Positions 50,479 to 59,266 of a stretch of DNA of 61,591 nt are shown piece by piece; within the stretch, counting starts at the first letter, position 1; every line of letters begins with the position of its first letter. Below the pieces are notes generated by a model. The model did not search any database. It worked only from the letters and a program-made list of their open reading frames with translations, and was not told the origin of the DNA. The stretch comes from Clostridia bacterium (lineage in GTDB: Bacteria > Bacillota > Clostridia > Oscillospirales > Ruminococcaceae): NCBI GenBank assembly GCA_009929695.1, contig RZZW01000015.1, positions 1 to 61,591 on the forward strand, written 5' to 3'. The position numbers were made by a program, and so were the translations under genes.

Positions 50479-50482
50479 TTTT

Positions 50483-50511
50483 AAAACCGCACTCAAAAGG
50501 TGCGGTTTTTG
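50483..50511 (+). terminator. terminator of htpG
   Basis: AAAACCGCAC-TCAAAA-GGTGCGGTTTTTG. Confidence 0.8.
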
Positions 50512-50574
50512 TGTATTTTTGGAAAGAATAGACGCTTTATGTCTGCACATAATGTGATTAAGGAAGTGGTAAAC

Positions 50575-50850
50575 ATGAGCGTACTAAGCAGCATGGCGCA
50601 TGGCGAGGTGCACGATTTGCCGAACGAGGTGCACAATATAGCCGAGCCGGACACCGTGGAATACAGCAAAACTCTGCTGACAGCAGAGGCAACACGGCGC
50701 AAGGCGGCGCTTCTTGAGGGCATTTTAAGACCTTTGCTCTATTGTTCGGAGGAAGTTCAGCTTGTGACAGACAACGGCGAAACATTGTACGAGCCGCCGC
50801 ATACCGTCGAGAGCAAGCTTGAACAAAAAGAGGAAAAGCCGCTGGGGTAA
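50575..50850 (+). CDS. small acidic hypothetical protein
   Basis: 91 residues from ATG 50575, with AAGGAAG 8 bp upstream; a start at 50539 is possible but lacks an SD. No signal peptide, membrane segment or known domain. A helical centre (TLLTAEATRRKAALLEGILR) and a polar Glu/Lys end (ESKLEQKEEKPLG) can be seen. It stands alone after the htpG terminator and before a repeat-filled gap, so neighbours say nothing about its role. Confidence 0.45.
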   Translation: MSVLSSMAHGEVHDLPNEVHNIAEPDTVEYSKTLLTAEATRRKAALLEGILRPLLYCSEEVQLVTDNGETLYEPPHTVESKLEQKEEKPLG

Positions 50851-50862
50851 TTGAACAAATTT

Positions 50863-51154
50863 ACGGTAGACTGTATGGGCGCGCATTGCGCGTGCGAAAG
50901 GTTTACGCATCGCCGCGGCAATGGGTCGATGTAGGCATCGACCCCTACAATTTGCCATAATTTTGCAATTTGCGTAAATTTGTGAAAATCTGCGCGGGCG
51001 GATATGGAATCCGCCCCTACGGGTTGCCGTGAATTATAGGCGCGCGCTTCTATTTGTAGGGGACGGCGTCTCGACGTCCCGCTTCGGTTGCATGAAATTA
51101 CGGGGATGTGCGAAAGATTGGTGTTCGGGACGTCGAGGACGTCGTCCTCTACAA
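50863..51154. repeat. cluster of GTAGGGG-type palindromic units, copy 5
   Basis: This 375-bp gap (50851-51225) holds several units and no gene. They are TGGGTCGATGTAGGCATCGA then CCCCTACA, GGGCGGATATGGAATCCGCC then CCTAC, TGTAGGGGACGGCGTCTCGA with its complement, and an inverted CGGGACGTCGAGGACGTCG then TCCTCTACA. The ends are conserved; the inner palindromes differ from unit to unit. Confidence 0.8.
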
Positions 51155-51182
51155 TCGCGGCGTTTTCATTTTAAGTAAAACC

Positions 51183-51223
51183 AAAACCCCCGCCTCTGCT
51201 AAAGTTGCAGAGGCGGGGGTTGT
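51183..51223 (-). terminator. terminator of ftsH
   Basis: 15-bp perfect stem AACCCCCGCCTCTGC/GCAGAGGCGGGGGTT, then TTTTGGTTTTACTT on the minus strand. Confidence 0.8.
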
Positions 51224-51225
51224 TA

Positions 51226-53136
51226 TTATGCGTTTTCTGTGGGGGCTATTTCTATGGGCGTTGTGGGTGCGATGGCGGGTTCTTCTGCGGTCTCTAGAGG
51301 GGGCAGTTCTCCTCCGTCCATAACCACGTTAAATTCCTCGCCGGAAAGCTTTTCGCGCTCTAGAAGGGACTTTGCGACGGCGTGGAGCTGTTCCATGTGG
51401 CCTGCAAGAATTTTTCGGGCTGTCTCAAAAGCGGAATCGAGCATATCGCGGATTTCGCTGTCGATTTCGGACGCTACTGTCTCGGAGTAGTTACGGCCTG
51501 CGCCTAAGTCGCGGCCGAGGAAGGTTTCATTTTGGTCTGTGCCGTACACGACAGGGCCCAAGCGGTCGGAGAAGCCATAGCGCATAACCATGCTGCGGGC
51601 TGTGGATGTGGCGCGCTCGAGGTCGTTTGACGCGCCCGTTGATATGTCGTCAAGCACAAGCTTTTCAGCCACGCGCCCGCCGAGAAGCGTCACTATCTCT
51701 TGCAGCATTTGGCGCTTTGTGACATAGCTCTTGTCCTCGTCCGGCAGGCTCATTGTGAAGCCGCCCGCCATGCCACGCGGGATAATTGATATCTGATGAA
51801 CGGGGTCTGTCTCCTCGCAGTAATAATGCGTGATGGCGTGACCCGCCTCGTGATATGCCGTAAGCTTCTTTGATTTCTCAGTCACGACGCGGCTCTTTTT
51901 CTCAGGGCCCGCGATGACCTTTATGCTCGCCTCTTCGATATCCTGCTCGGTAATGGCTTTGTGTCCGCGTCTTGCGGCGAGCAGTGCGGCTTCGTTGACT
52001 AGGTTTTCAAGGTCTGCGCCTGTGAAGCCCGAGGTCGATTTTGCTATTGTTTTGAGCACTACGTCAGGTGCAAGCGGCTTGTTGCGCGTGTGCACCTTTA
52101 ATATTTCCTCGCGTCCCTTTATATCTGGCAGGCCGACGTAAATTTGACGGTCGAAACGACCCGGACGAAGAAGCGCTTTATCTAGGATATCCGCACGGTT
52201 TGTCGCGGCGATAACTATTACGCCCTCGTTTGCGGCAAAGCCGTCCATCTCGACGAGCAACTGGTTGAGCGTCTGCTCGCGCTCGTCGTGGCCGCCGCCA
52301 AGACCTGCGCCGCGCTGACGGCCGACAGCGTCGATTTCATCAATAAAAATGATGCACGGAGCTGTTTTCTTAGCTTTGTCAAACAAATCACGCACGCGCG
52401 AAGCGCCTACGCCGACATACATTTCGACAAAGTCAGAGCCTGATATTGAATAGAACGGCACGCCTGCCTCGCCTGCGCACGCGCGGGCAAGAAGCGTTTT
52501 ACCTGTGCCCGGAGGGCCAACAAGCAGCACGCCGTGAGGTATGCGTGCGCCGAGAGTGTTGAATTTCTTTTGATTTTTGAGAAATTCAACTATCTCTTGC
52601 AGCTCGCCCTTTTCCTCGTCGGCACCGGCAACGTCCTTAAACGTCGCCTTTCTGCCTTGATCGGCTTGATCCTTCACCTTTGCGCGCCCAACGCCCATTG
52701 CTTTGCCGCCGCCGGACTGCTGATACATAAAGTAATAGAACACGCCCATGCCGAGAACCATGAGAATTATCATCGGCAGCATTGACAGCCAAACAGGCGT
52801 TTCGCTCGCCTTGATGAAGTCATACTGCATCGGCGCGTCGGGGTGAAGCTCGGCGCGTTTTTCGATATAATCCTGCATATTGGTGACAAACAGGTTCGGA
52901 TACGGCAAAGTATAGATGAGCTTGTCGGTTTTACCGTCAATTGTCATCTGTATAACGCCGTTGTTGAGGTTTAGCTCAAACTGGCTGACCTCGCCCTTTT
53001 CAAAATAATTTGCCACCTCGTAATACTTCATTGTGGGGGTATCGGAGTTCATGTTTGTGAGGATGAACACCATAATCATCACGCCCAAAAGAGCTATGAG
53101 GATTATGCCGCTGGCACGCTTTGGTTGTTGTTTCAA
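51226..53136 (-). CDS. ftsH: ATP-dependent zinc metalloprotease FtsH
   Basis: 636 residues. Membrane hexamer that unfolds and degrades membrane and regulatory proteins. Two helices (10-27 and 117-138) flank a small extracytoplasmic domain. Walker A GPPGTGKT (207-214), Walker B IIFIDEID, second-region-of-homology GRFDRQI, zinc site HEAGH (428-432). Length is usual. Gene order tilS-hpt-ftsH is conserved in firmicutes; hpt ends 12 bp upstream. Confidence 0.96.
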   Translation of the reverse strand: MKQQPKRASGIILIALLGVMIMVFILTNMNSDTPTMKYYEVANYFEKGEVSQFELNLNNGVIQMTIDGKTDKLIYTLPYPNLFVTNMQDYIEKRAELHPDAPMQYDFIKASETPVWLSMLPMIILMVLGMGVFYYFMYQQSGGGKAMGVGRAKVKDQADQGRKATFKDVAGADEEKGELQEIVEFLKNQKKFNTLGARIPHGVLLVGPPGTGKTLLARACAGEAGVPFYSISGSDFVEMYVGVGASRVRDLFDKAKKTAPCIIFIDEIDAVGRQRGAGLGGGHDEREQTLNQLLVEMDGFAANEGVIVIAATNRADILDKALLRPGRFDRQIYVGLPDIKGREEILKVHTRNKPLAPDVVLKTIAKSTSGFTGADLENLVNEAALLAARRGHKAITEQDIEEASIKVIAGPEKKSRVVTEKSKKLTAYHEAGHAITHYYCEETDPVHQISIIPRGMAGGFTMSLPDEDKSYVTKRQMLQEIVTLLGGRVAEKLVLDDISTGASNDLERATSTARSMVMRYGFSDRLGPVVYGTDQNETFLGRDLGAGRNYSETVASEIDSEIRDMLDSAFETARKILAGHMEQLHAVAKSLLEREKLSGEEFNVVMDGGELPPLETAEEPAIAPTTPIEIAPTENA

Positions 53137-53148
53137 ATTTTTGCACTC

Positions 53149-53703
53149 CTATCGGGTTTGATAAACCTCTGGTTTTAGAATGCCCACATAGGGCAGGTTG
53201 CGATACTTTTCGTTGTAGTCAAGGCCATAACCGACGATAAATTCATCAGGGACTTCAAGACCTATATAATCAGGCTTAAGCTCCACCTTGTGGCGCTCGG
53301 GCTTGTCAAAAAGTGTGGCTATTTTGATTGACGCTGGGTTGCGGTCAAGGAAAATATTTTTTAGGTAATTAAGCGTCACGCCGGAATCTAGGATATCCTC
53401 GACGATGAGCACATTGCGACCCTCGAGCGGGGTGTCTAAGTCTTTTACAATTTTTACAACGCCGCTTGTTTTGATGTCTGCGCCGTAGCTTGACGCAGCC
53501 ATAAAGTCTATTGAAAGCGGAAGATCTATGCAGCGCATGAGGTCTGTGAAAAACACAGCCGCGCCCTTTAAAACGGTGACAAGCAAGAGATTGTCGACGC
53601 CCTCATAATCTTTTGTAATTCGTGCGCCCATGTCTTTGACGCACTCGGCGAGCTGCTGCTCTGTAAAAAGTACGCCTTTGATATCGTCCTTCATTGATTC
53701 CAC
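53149..53703 (-). CDS. hpt: hypoxanthine-guanine phosphoribosyltransferase
   Basis: 184 residues. Salvages hypoxanthine and guanine with PRPP. PRPP loop VLIVEDILDSGVTL, early VTVLKGAAVFFTDLMR, and DFMAASSYG. The start is GTG 53703, 7 bp after GGAGG; it overlaps the tilS end by 13 bp, pointing to coupled translation. An ATG three codons later is the alternative. Confidence 0.93.
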   Translation of the reverse strand: MESMKDDIKGVLFTEQQLAECVKDMGARITKDYEGVDNLLLVTVLKGAAVFFTDLMRCIDLPLSIDFMAASSYGADIKTSGVVKIVKDLDTPLEGRNVLIVEDILDSGVTLNYLKNIFLDRNPASIKIATLFDKPERHKVELKPDYIGLEVPDEFIVGYGLDYNEKYRNLPYVGILKPEVYQTR

Positions 53704-55052
53704 GTCTGTTCCTCCAAGACCTTATTTATTGTTAAAATTATTTTTGTGTTTTCGTTTGCCGCGACGCTTTGTGCAAAGCCGAAGCCGTCTGCCCAAAGCA
53801 CTGTGCTGCCCTGTGCCAAAACCGGAAGCAAGACGCGCGTTTGCTGTGATAATCGCGCTTCTGTGAAGATGTCCTTAAGCTTTTTTGTCACGCCGCGCCC
53901 CGCCATGCAGAAGGTGTCCCCTGCCCTGCGTGTACGAAAACAGGTGTTCTTTGTTATTCTATCATAATCTGCACAAAATTTTAAGTGTTTTTTGCATTGT
54001 TTTTCAAAATTTATAATTTTTTCATAACTTTGTGTCGTCACTGTGAATACACTGCCGTCGGGCGCGGCAAAGCTGCCGAGCGAAAACGGCTGCTGCCAGT
54101 CGGTTTTTGCTATCGCGGCGGGCTGTACGCGCAGTATGCCCTGTTTTGATGAAATTATTATTTTTGATGAAAGCTGCACCGCGCCGCCGTTTATGACGCA
54201 TGCGTCCGCGAGGTCAATTCTCGGCTTTGTCGCGTCGGCGTGCGGGGTTATCAAAAGCCTAAGTGCGCAGTGTCGGATTATTTTATCCGCGCCAAGCAGC
54301 GTGCTTGTAGCATAGGCGTTTTTTTCGCCGCTTAGTCTTGCTTCATCTAGCAAAGCGAGCGCTTTTGCGTCGAAATATTCTGCGGCTTCGGACATATTTT
54401 GCGCAAAACGTCCTATCGCCTGCACTGCGCCGCCGTGCACTGTCTCAAACGCGGGCAGCACCGACAGCCTTATGCGGTTTCGGGCGTAATCGTGCGTTAA
54501 ATTTGTCGCGTCGGTGACGTAGGCTAGGTTATTTTCTGCGGCGTAAGCTTCAACATCCTCGCGCGTGCTTGATATTAGTGGGCGGATATACGCTCCGCGC
54601 ACTGCGGGAATGCCCGCCGCACCGTGAACGCCCGCGCCGCGAGATATGTTGAAAAGCACCGTTTCCGCGAGGTCGTTTTTAGTATGTGCGGTGGCTATTT
54701 TGGCGTGGTATTTTCGGCTTAAAGCTTCAAACGCCTTATACCTCTCACGCCGTGCCCAGTCCTCGGACGGATTTTCGGGTGGAATGAGTCGTGCAACATC
54801 GAGCGGGACGCAATATTTTTCGCATAAGCTTCTCACAAACTGCTCGTCTGCGTCCGACGCTTCGCCGCGCAGGCCGTGATTTACGTGCACGGCGCGCAGC
54901 GTTATGCCTAAGCTTTCGGCGTTTGAATACAAAAAATGGAATAATGTTATAGAGTCTGCCCCGCCGGAGCAGCCCACGATAACAGTATCCCCGCTTTTTA
55001 GCATTTGATGATTTTGAATTGCACAAAGTGCCTGCGCGCGCAAATTACTCAT
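53691..55052 (-). CDS. tilS: tRNA(Ile)-lysidine synthase
   Basis: 453 residues from ATG 55052 (MSNLRAQALCAIQNHQM). Converts C34 of tRNA-Ile(CAU) to lysidine with ATP and lysine. PP-loop VGCSGGADS, then VNHGLRGEASDADEQF and TAHTKNDLAETVLFN of the family. The C-terminal region (RAGDTFCMAGRGVTKKLKDIF) matches the TilS C-domain. Overlaps dnaB by 8 bp and hpt by 13 bp. Confidence 0.92.
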   Translation of the reverse strand: MSNLRAQALCAIQNHQMLKSGDTVIVGCSGGADSITLFHFLYSNAESLGITLRAVHVNHGLRGEASDADEQFVRSLCEKYCVPLDVARLIPPENPSEDWARRERYKAFEALSRKYHAKIATAHTKNDLAETVLFNISRGAGVHGAAGIPAVRGAYIRPLISSTREDVEAYAAENNLAYVTDATNLTHDYARNRIRLSVLPAFETVHGGAVQAIGRFAQNMSEAAEYFDAKALALLDEARLSGEKNAYATSTLLGADKIIRHCALRLLITPHADATKPRIDLADACVINGGAVQLSSKIIISSKQGILRVQPAAIAKTDWQQPFSLGSFAAPDGSVFTVTTQSYEKIINFEKQCKKHLKFCADYDRITKNTCFRTRRAGDTFCMAGRGVTKKLKDIFTEARLSQQTRVLLPVLAQGSTVLWADGFGFAQSVAANENTKIILTINKVLEEQTWNQ

Positions 55053-56427
55053 GGGCAAAATCCACATTTGTAAAGCGCGTGTGAGCGCCGTCCCAGCCCA
55101 AATCGACCTTGCCGATTTCGCCGTGACGGTTTTTGGCAATTATGCACTCGGCAATTCTGTCGTTTGCCTCGTCGCTTTTGTCGTAATACGCTTCGCGGTA
55201 CAAAAACAAAACGATGTCCGCGTCCTGCTCGATAGAGCCGGAATCGCGCAAGTCAGAGAGAACGGGGCGATGGTCGCTGCGTCCTGTAGTGCTTTTATCT
55301 GTGCCGCGTGAAAGCTGTGAAAGTGCAATTATAGGCACGTTTAATTCTTTCGCCATAACCTTTAGGTTTCGCGTGATTTCGCTGATTTCCTGCACGCGGT
55401 TTTCGGTGCGCTTGCCTGTGCTCATAAGCTGCAAATAGTCGATGATTATTACGCCTATGTCGGGGCGCGCGGGGTCTTGATTTATGCGGCGGATTTTGGC
55501 TTTCATCTCGGGAATTGTTATGCTTGAGGTGTCGTCGAGGAACATGTGCGTCTTTGACAGCTCGTTTGTTTTGAGCGCTAAATTTGCCCAGTCCTCATTT
55601 GAAAGCCCGCCGACGCGGAAAGCTTGGCTGTCAATGCCCGCTTCGCTTGAAAGTATGCGGCTGACAAGCTGATCCTTTGTCATCTCAAGGCTGAAAACAG
55701 CGACAGGGGTGTTGTTTTTGGCGACGTTTGTGGCTATATTAAGCGCAAATGATGTTTTACCCATACCCGGGCGAGCCGCGAGAATAATAAGATCGCTGCG
55801 CCCTAAGCCTGTTATCATTGTGTCGAGATATGTGTAGCCTGTTGGGATACCGAGGTAGTTTTTGCGGTTTTCGCCAGAGAGCTCCTGCAAGCGTGCGTAG
55901 GTGTCGACGAGAACGCTTGTGATGGGCGTGAGGGCGCTTGTGTCGCGGCCTGAGCGGATTTCATATATCTTTTGCTCGGCGCTTTCAAGCAGCATTCCCG
56001 CGTCGCTTTCCTCGCTTGTCTGCTCTAAAATGCCTTTGGCAGCGTTCATAAGCTGACGGACGAGGTATTTTTCGTTGATTATTTTGACATAACTCTCGAC
56101 ATGGGAAATAGACGGCACGCTTTCGGCTGCCGCTGTCAGATATGTTTTTGCTTCGTCGGGCGTTGTGAAAATATTTGCGTCGACAACTGCGCCTAAAAGC
56201 GTAACGAAGTCAATTGGCTGACCGTTTGTGTAAAGGCGGGCAATCTCGCTGAAAATTTCGCCATTTTGACGGACGTAAAACATTTCGGGGCGCAGGCCAA
56301 GCTCCATCATGCTTGAAATTTCGTCCTGCTCAAGCTCTGCAATACCGATGACTGCGCGCTCTGCGTCCGTACTGTACGGCAGATTTAAGCCGAGTGTTTC
56401 AAGTGAAATGTTAAAATTATTCGCCAT
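55045..56427 (-). CDS. dnaB: replicative DNA helicase DnaB
   Basis: 460 residues. N-terminal helical domain 15-115, linker, RecA-like motor: Walker A RPGMGKTS (219-226), Walker B VIIIDYLQLM, later LSQLSRGTDKS and SDLRDSGSIEQDADIVLFL. Loads at the fork with DnaG. Located between rplI and tilS; rplI-dnaB is a widely conserved pair. Length normal, no intein. Confidence 0.95.
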   Translation of the reverse strand: MANNFNISLETLGLNLPYSTDAERAVIGIAELEQDEISSMMELGLRPEMFYVRQNGEIFSEIARLYTNGQPIDFVTLLGAVVDANIFTTPDEAKTYLTAAAESVPSISHVESYVKIINEKYLVRQLMNAAKGILEQTSEESDAGMLLESAEQKIYEIRSGRDTSALTPITSVLVDTYARLQELSGENRKNYLGIPTGYTYLDTMITGLGRSDLIILAARPGMGKTSFALNIATNVAKNNTPVAVFSLEMTKDQLVSRILSSEAGIDSQAFRVGGLSNEDWANLALKTNELSKTHMFLDDTSSITIPEMKAKIRRINQDPARPDIGVIIIDYLQLMSTGKRTENRVQEISEITRNLKVMAKELNVPIIALSQLSRGTDKSTTGRSDHRPVLSDLRDSGSIEQDADIVLFLYREAYYDKSDEANDRIAECIIAKNRHGEIGKVDLGWDGAHTRFTNVDFAHE

Positions 56428-56464
56428 TTGGCTGCTCCCCTTTCTTATTTATTATAACCCGATA

Positions 56465-56908
56465 TTATTCCTCTACCTTAACCGTGACCTTTGCTGTGAC
56501 CTGCGGGTAGATTTTGACATCGACTTCATATGAGCCGAACGCTTTAATTTCTTCGGCTAAAACGATTTTGCGCTTGTCTACGTCTGCGCCTGTTGTCTTT
56601 GAGATTTCGGCAGCGATATCCTTGCCGGTGACAGAGCCGAAAAGACGGCCTGCGGAGCCTGCTTTTGCCTTGATGACGATTGTCTTTTTATTTATTTTTG
56701 CCGCGAGTGCCTTTGCCGCGTCAAGCTGCTGCTCGGCGTGGTATTCGGCGGCGGCGTCTTTGTTTTTTACTTCATTTATAGCTGTTGAGTCTGCGGCGAC
56801 GGCAAGCTTGCGCGGGAAAAGGTAGTTGCGCGCGTATCCGTCGGACACCTCATGCAGCTCGTCCTTTTTGCCGATTGTCTTTACGTCCTGCTTTAATACT
56901 ACTTTCAT
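56465..56908 (-). CDS. rplI: 50S ribosomal protein L9
   Basis: 147 residues. N-domain MKVVLKQDVKTIGKKDELHE and VSDGYARNYLFPRKLAVAA, long central helix, C-domain with KAGSAGRLFGSVTGKDIAAE. Complete. Starts the rplI-dnaB-tilS-hpt-ftsH run. Confidence 0.96.
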   Translation of the reverse strand: MKVVLKQDVKTIGKKDELHEVSDGYARNYLFPRKLAVAADSTAINEVKNKDAAAEYHAEQQLDAAKALAAKINKKTIVIKAKAGSAGRLFGSVTGKDIAAEISKTTGADVDKRKIVLAEEIKAFGSYEVDVKIYPQVTAKVTVKVEE

Positions 56909-57014
56909 TGGGCTTACCTCTTTTTTGTGAATTATATTATTACATTTTACACGATTTTATTTATTTATACAAGGGTGTGTTTGTGATTTGTGCAAAGCAT
57001 AGAACATCTTTGCA

Positions 57015-57091
57015 CAGTAGGGCGGGGGCTTGCTCCCGCCGCAACTTACGGTAGTCGGTCGTAACGGCGGGAGCAAGCCCCCGCCCTACTG
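57015..57091. repeat. perfect 27-bp inverted repeat, GTAGGG family copy 6
   Basis: 57015-57041 and 57065-57091 are exact reverse complements with a 23-bp centre. Each arm itself contains a GGCGGGGGC/GCTCCCGCC palindrome and ends in CAGTAGGG. It separates gdpP from rplI and could act as a strong RNA hairpin in either direction. Confidence 0.9.
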
Positions 57092-57107
57092 TATAAAATA
57101 TCGTTTC

Positions 57108-59075
57108 TTATTGCGCCTCTAATTTCGGTTGATTATTCCTATATTCCGCCACCGCGTCTATAAGCTTTTGCTTTGCGTCAGCGAGGGTGGTATTTTTAAG
57201 CTGTGCGCCCGCCATTGTCAAATGTCCGCCTCCGCCTAGCTGCTCCATGATTATCTGCACGTTTACAGCGCCCATGCTGCGGGCGGAAATGCTTATCTGC
57301 GAGCCGTTGTCAACCGCGACAAAGCTCGCCTCTACACCGTCAATCGTGAGCAAATCATTGGCCGCCTGCGGAATGACAACAGCCATTTCCGTCGGCAGCG
57401 TTTCGGACACAACTATTGCACAGCCTAAGAATATCTCGGCTTCGGTGACAAGCTGCGCCTTATACGCATAACATTCGATAGGCACGTTGAAAAGCTTTTT
57501 GACCTCCGGAGTTTTTGCGCCTAAGCGGCGAAGAAACGCGGCGGCCTCAAACGTGCGCACGCCTGTGTGGATTGAAAAGCTGCGAGTGTCGAGCATTATG
57601 CCCGCCAACAGCGCCTGCGCTTCAAACTGCGTCGGCTTTGTCTCTTTTTCGTAGCCGACATATTGCAGCATTTCCGCCACAAGCTCGCTCGCGCTTGACG
57701 CGGCGGGCTCGTGATAGAAAATAACCGCGTCGTCTATATGCCCAACGCCCTTGCGGTGGTGGTCTATCACGACGACATTTTTCGCTTTTTCGTAAAGCTG
57801 CGTGCTCTCAAGCATCTGCTTCATGTGGGTGTCCACAACTATTAAAAGCGTTTTCTTTTCGATATAATCCTCCGCCTGCTGCGGGGTTATGACATACTCT
57901 GCGCCCATAACGTCCCTGTATTGCGCGATGAGGTTTTCGGCGAGAGTGTTTTTTTCGTTTACGACAAGAGCTGACGGCTTATCGCATATTTTGCACATGC
58001 GCATAACGCCGATTGCCGCGCCGATTGCGTCGAGGTCTGTCAGGCGGTGTCCCATAACCATAACGTTTTCGCTTTGGTCGATAAGGTCTTTAAGCGCTGT
58101 TGCAATTATGCGGCTGCGCACCTTGCTGCGCTTTTCGATGCTGCGCGAAACGCCGCCGTAAAATTCAAAGCCCTCGGCACTTTTTACAGCAGCCTGATCG
58201 CCGCCGCGGCCTAGCGCCATATCGAGCGCCTGCGCCGCCCAGTCGTCGCTCTCGCGCATTGTTTTGCCCGCGCGTCCAACGCCTATTGACAGTGTTACCG
58301 CGACGTTTTCTCCGCCTATTGCGCGCACAGTGTCGAGGATTTCAAACCGGCTTTTTACGATTTGCTCCATGTGGCGCTCCTCGACAACCGCAACGTAGCG
58401 CGAGGACGAGGTGTGGCGCATAAAGCCCGAGGTGCTGCCGATAAACTGCTCAAGAGCTAAGTCTATGCGGCTTGTGACGCTCGCCTTTTCGCTGTCCTTT
58501 AGCTCTTTAAGTATCTCGTCGTAGGTGTCTACGGCGATATGAAGAACGCTTGGACGCGTGAGGGCGTATTCCTCTGCGTCAAAGCGCAGGCGCGTGTCGT
58601 TTACAAGATAAATTACCCACAGCGCGTGACCTGCGCCGCAGCCAAAGGCGGTGTAGGTTTTGCCGTTTGTCTCTAAAATCTGCCCGCTTTCGGAAAAGAC
58701 ATAGTCGCTGCTGAACATCGGGAAAACGTCGTGAACAGGCCGCAGACAAGCGTCCACGCCGCCGAGGACGTCCTCCTTAAACACGGAGTTGTACCACATT
58801 ATATGGTCGCCCGTGAGCACAAGCACAGGCGTGCCGAGTGCCGACAGCGAGCGGCGTATGTCTGAATTTGCGTCGTCTAAGCCCTTTATAAGCGAGGCTG
58901 TCGCCTTGCGGACAGCCCTTATATTGACGGCAATAACCACCGCAACGATGAGAATTATCACCCCTGCGGTGATTGCGTAAAGCGGATTTGTGACTGTCAG
59001 CGTGATGGCAAGCGTTAGGCAAGCCACCGCAAGTATCCATATAACGACATCAATACACGAAAACCGTTTCTTCAT
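57108..59075 (-). CDS. gdpP: c-di-AMP phosphodiesterase GdpP
   Basis: 655 residues. Two N-terminal membrane helices (about 10-50), a PAS-like region, a degenerate GGDEF-type region, then a DHH/DHHA1 phosphodiesterase: GHRLTDLDAIG, VVDTHMKQ, VIDHHRKG and, near the C-terminus, QLGGGGHLTMAG. Hydrolyses c-di-AMP to pApA and so tunes potassium, turgor and cell-wall stress responses. The GGDEF signature is not kept, as usual for GdpP. Upstream of rplI, as in many firmicutes. Confidence 0.92.
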   Translation of the reverse strand: MKKRFSCIDVVIWILAVACLTLAITLTVTNPLYAITAGVIILIVAVVIAVNIRAVRKATASLIKGLDDANSDIRRSLSALGTPVLVLTGDHIMWYNSVFKEDVLGGVDACLRPVHDVFPMFSSDYVFSESGQILETNGKTYTAFGCGAGHALWVIYLVNDTRLRFDAEEYALTRPSVLHIAVDTYDEILKELKDSEKASVTSRIDLALEQFIGSTSGFMRHTSSSRYVAVVEERHMEQIVKSRFEILDTVRAIGGENVAVTLSIGVGRAGKTMRESDDWAAQALDMALGRGGDQAAVKSAEGFEFYGGVSRSIEKRSKVRSRIIATALKDLIDQSENVMVMGHRLTDLDAIGAAIGVMRMCKICDKPSALVVNEKNTLAENLIAQYRDVMGAEYVITPQQAEDYIEKKTLLIVVDTHMKQMLESTQLYEKAKNVVVIDHHRKGVGHIDDAVIFYHEPAASSASELVAEMLQYVGYEKETKPTQFEAQALLAGIMLDTRSFSIHTGVRTFEAAAFLRRLGAKTPEVKKLFNVPIECYAYKAQLVTEAEIFLGCAIVVSETLPTEMAVVIPQAANDLLTIDGVEASFVAVDNGSQISISARSMGAVNVQIIMEQLGGGGHLTMAGAQLKNTTLADAKQKLIDAVAEYRNNQPKLEAQ

Positions 59076-59167
59076 GCGTTATCCTTTCCTGCGCTGTGCG
59101 CTGATAAATTTAGATGAGGTTTACAAATTATGCACGCCCTGCGGTTTATCATAAATTCACGGCGAAT

Positions 59168-59250
59168 TGTAGGGGGCGGCGTCCTCGACGCCCCGCATCG
59201 GTTCGCATAAAACCATTGGTAACGGAGCGACGATGGCGTCGCTCCCTACA
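59168..59250. repeat. GTAGGGG-type palindromic repeat pair, copy 7
   Basis: TGTAGGGGGCGGCGTCCTCG, and inverted GCGACGATGGCGTCGCTCCC then TACA. Fills the gap between the RNase J and GdpP genes. Confidence 0.85.
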
Positions 59251-59266
59251 GTTTATCGTGAATGTT

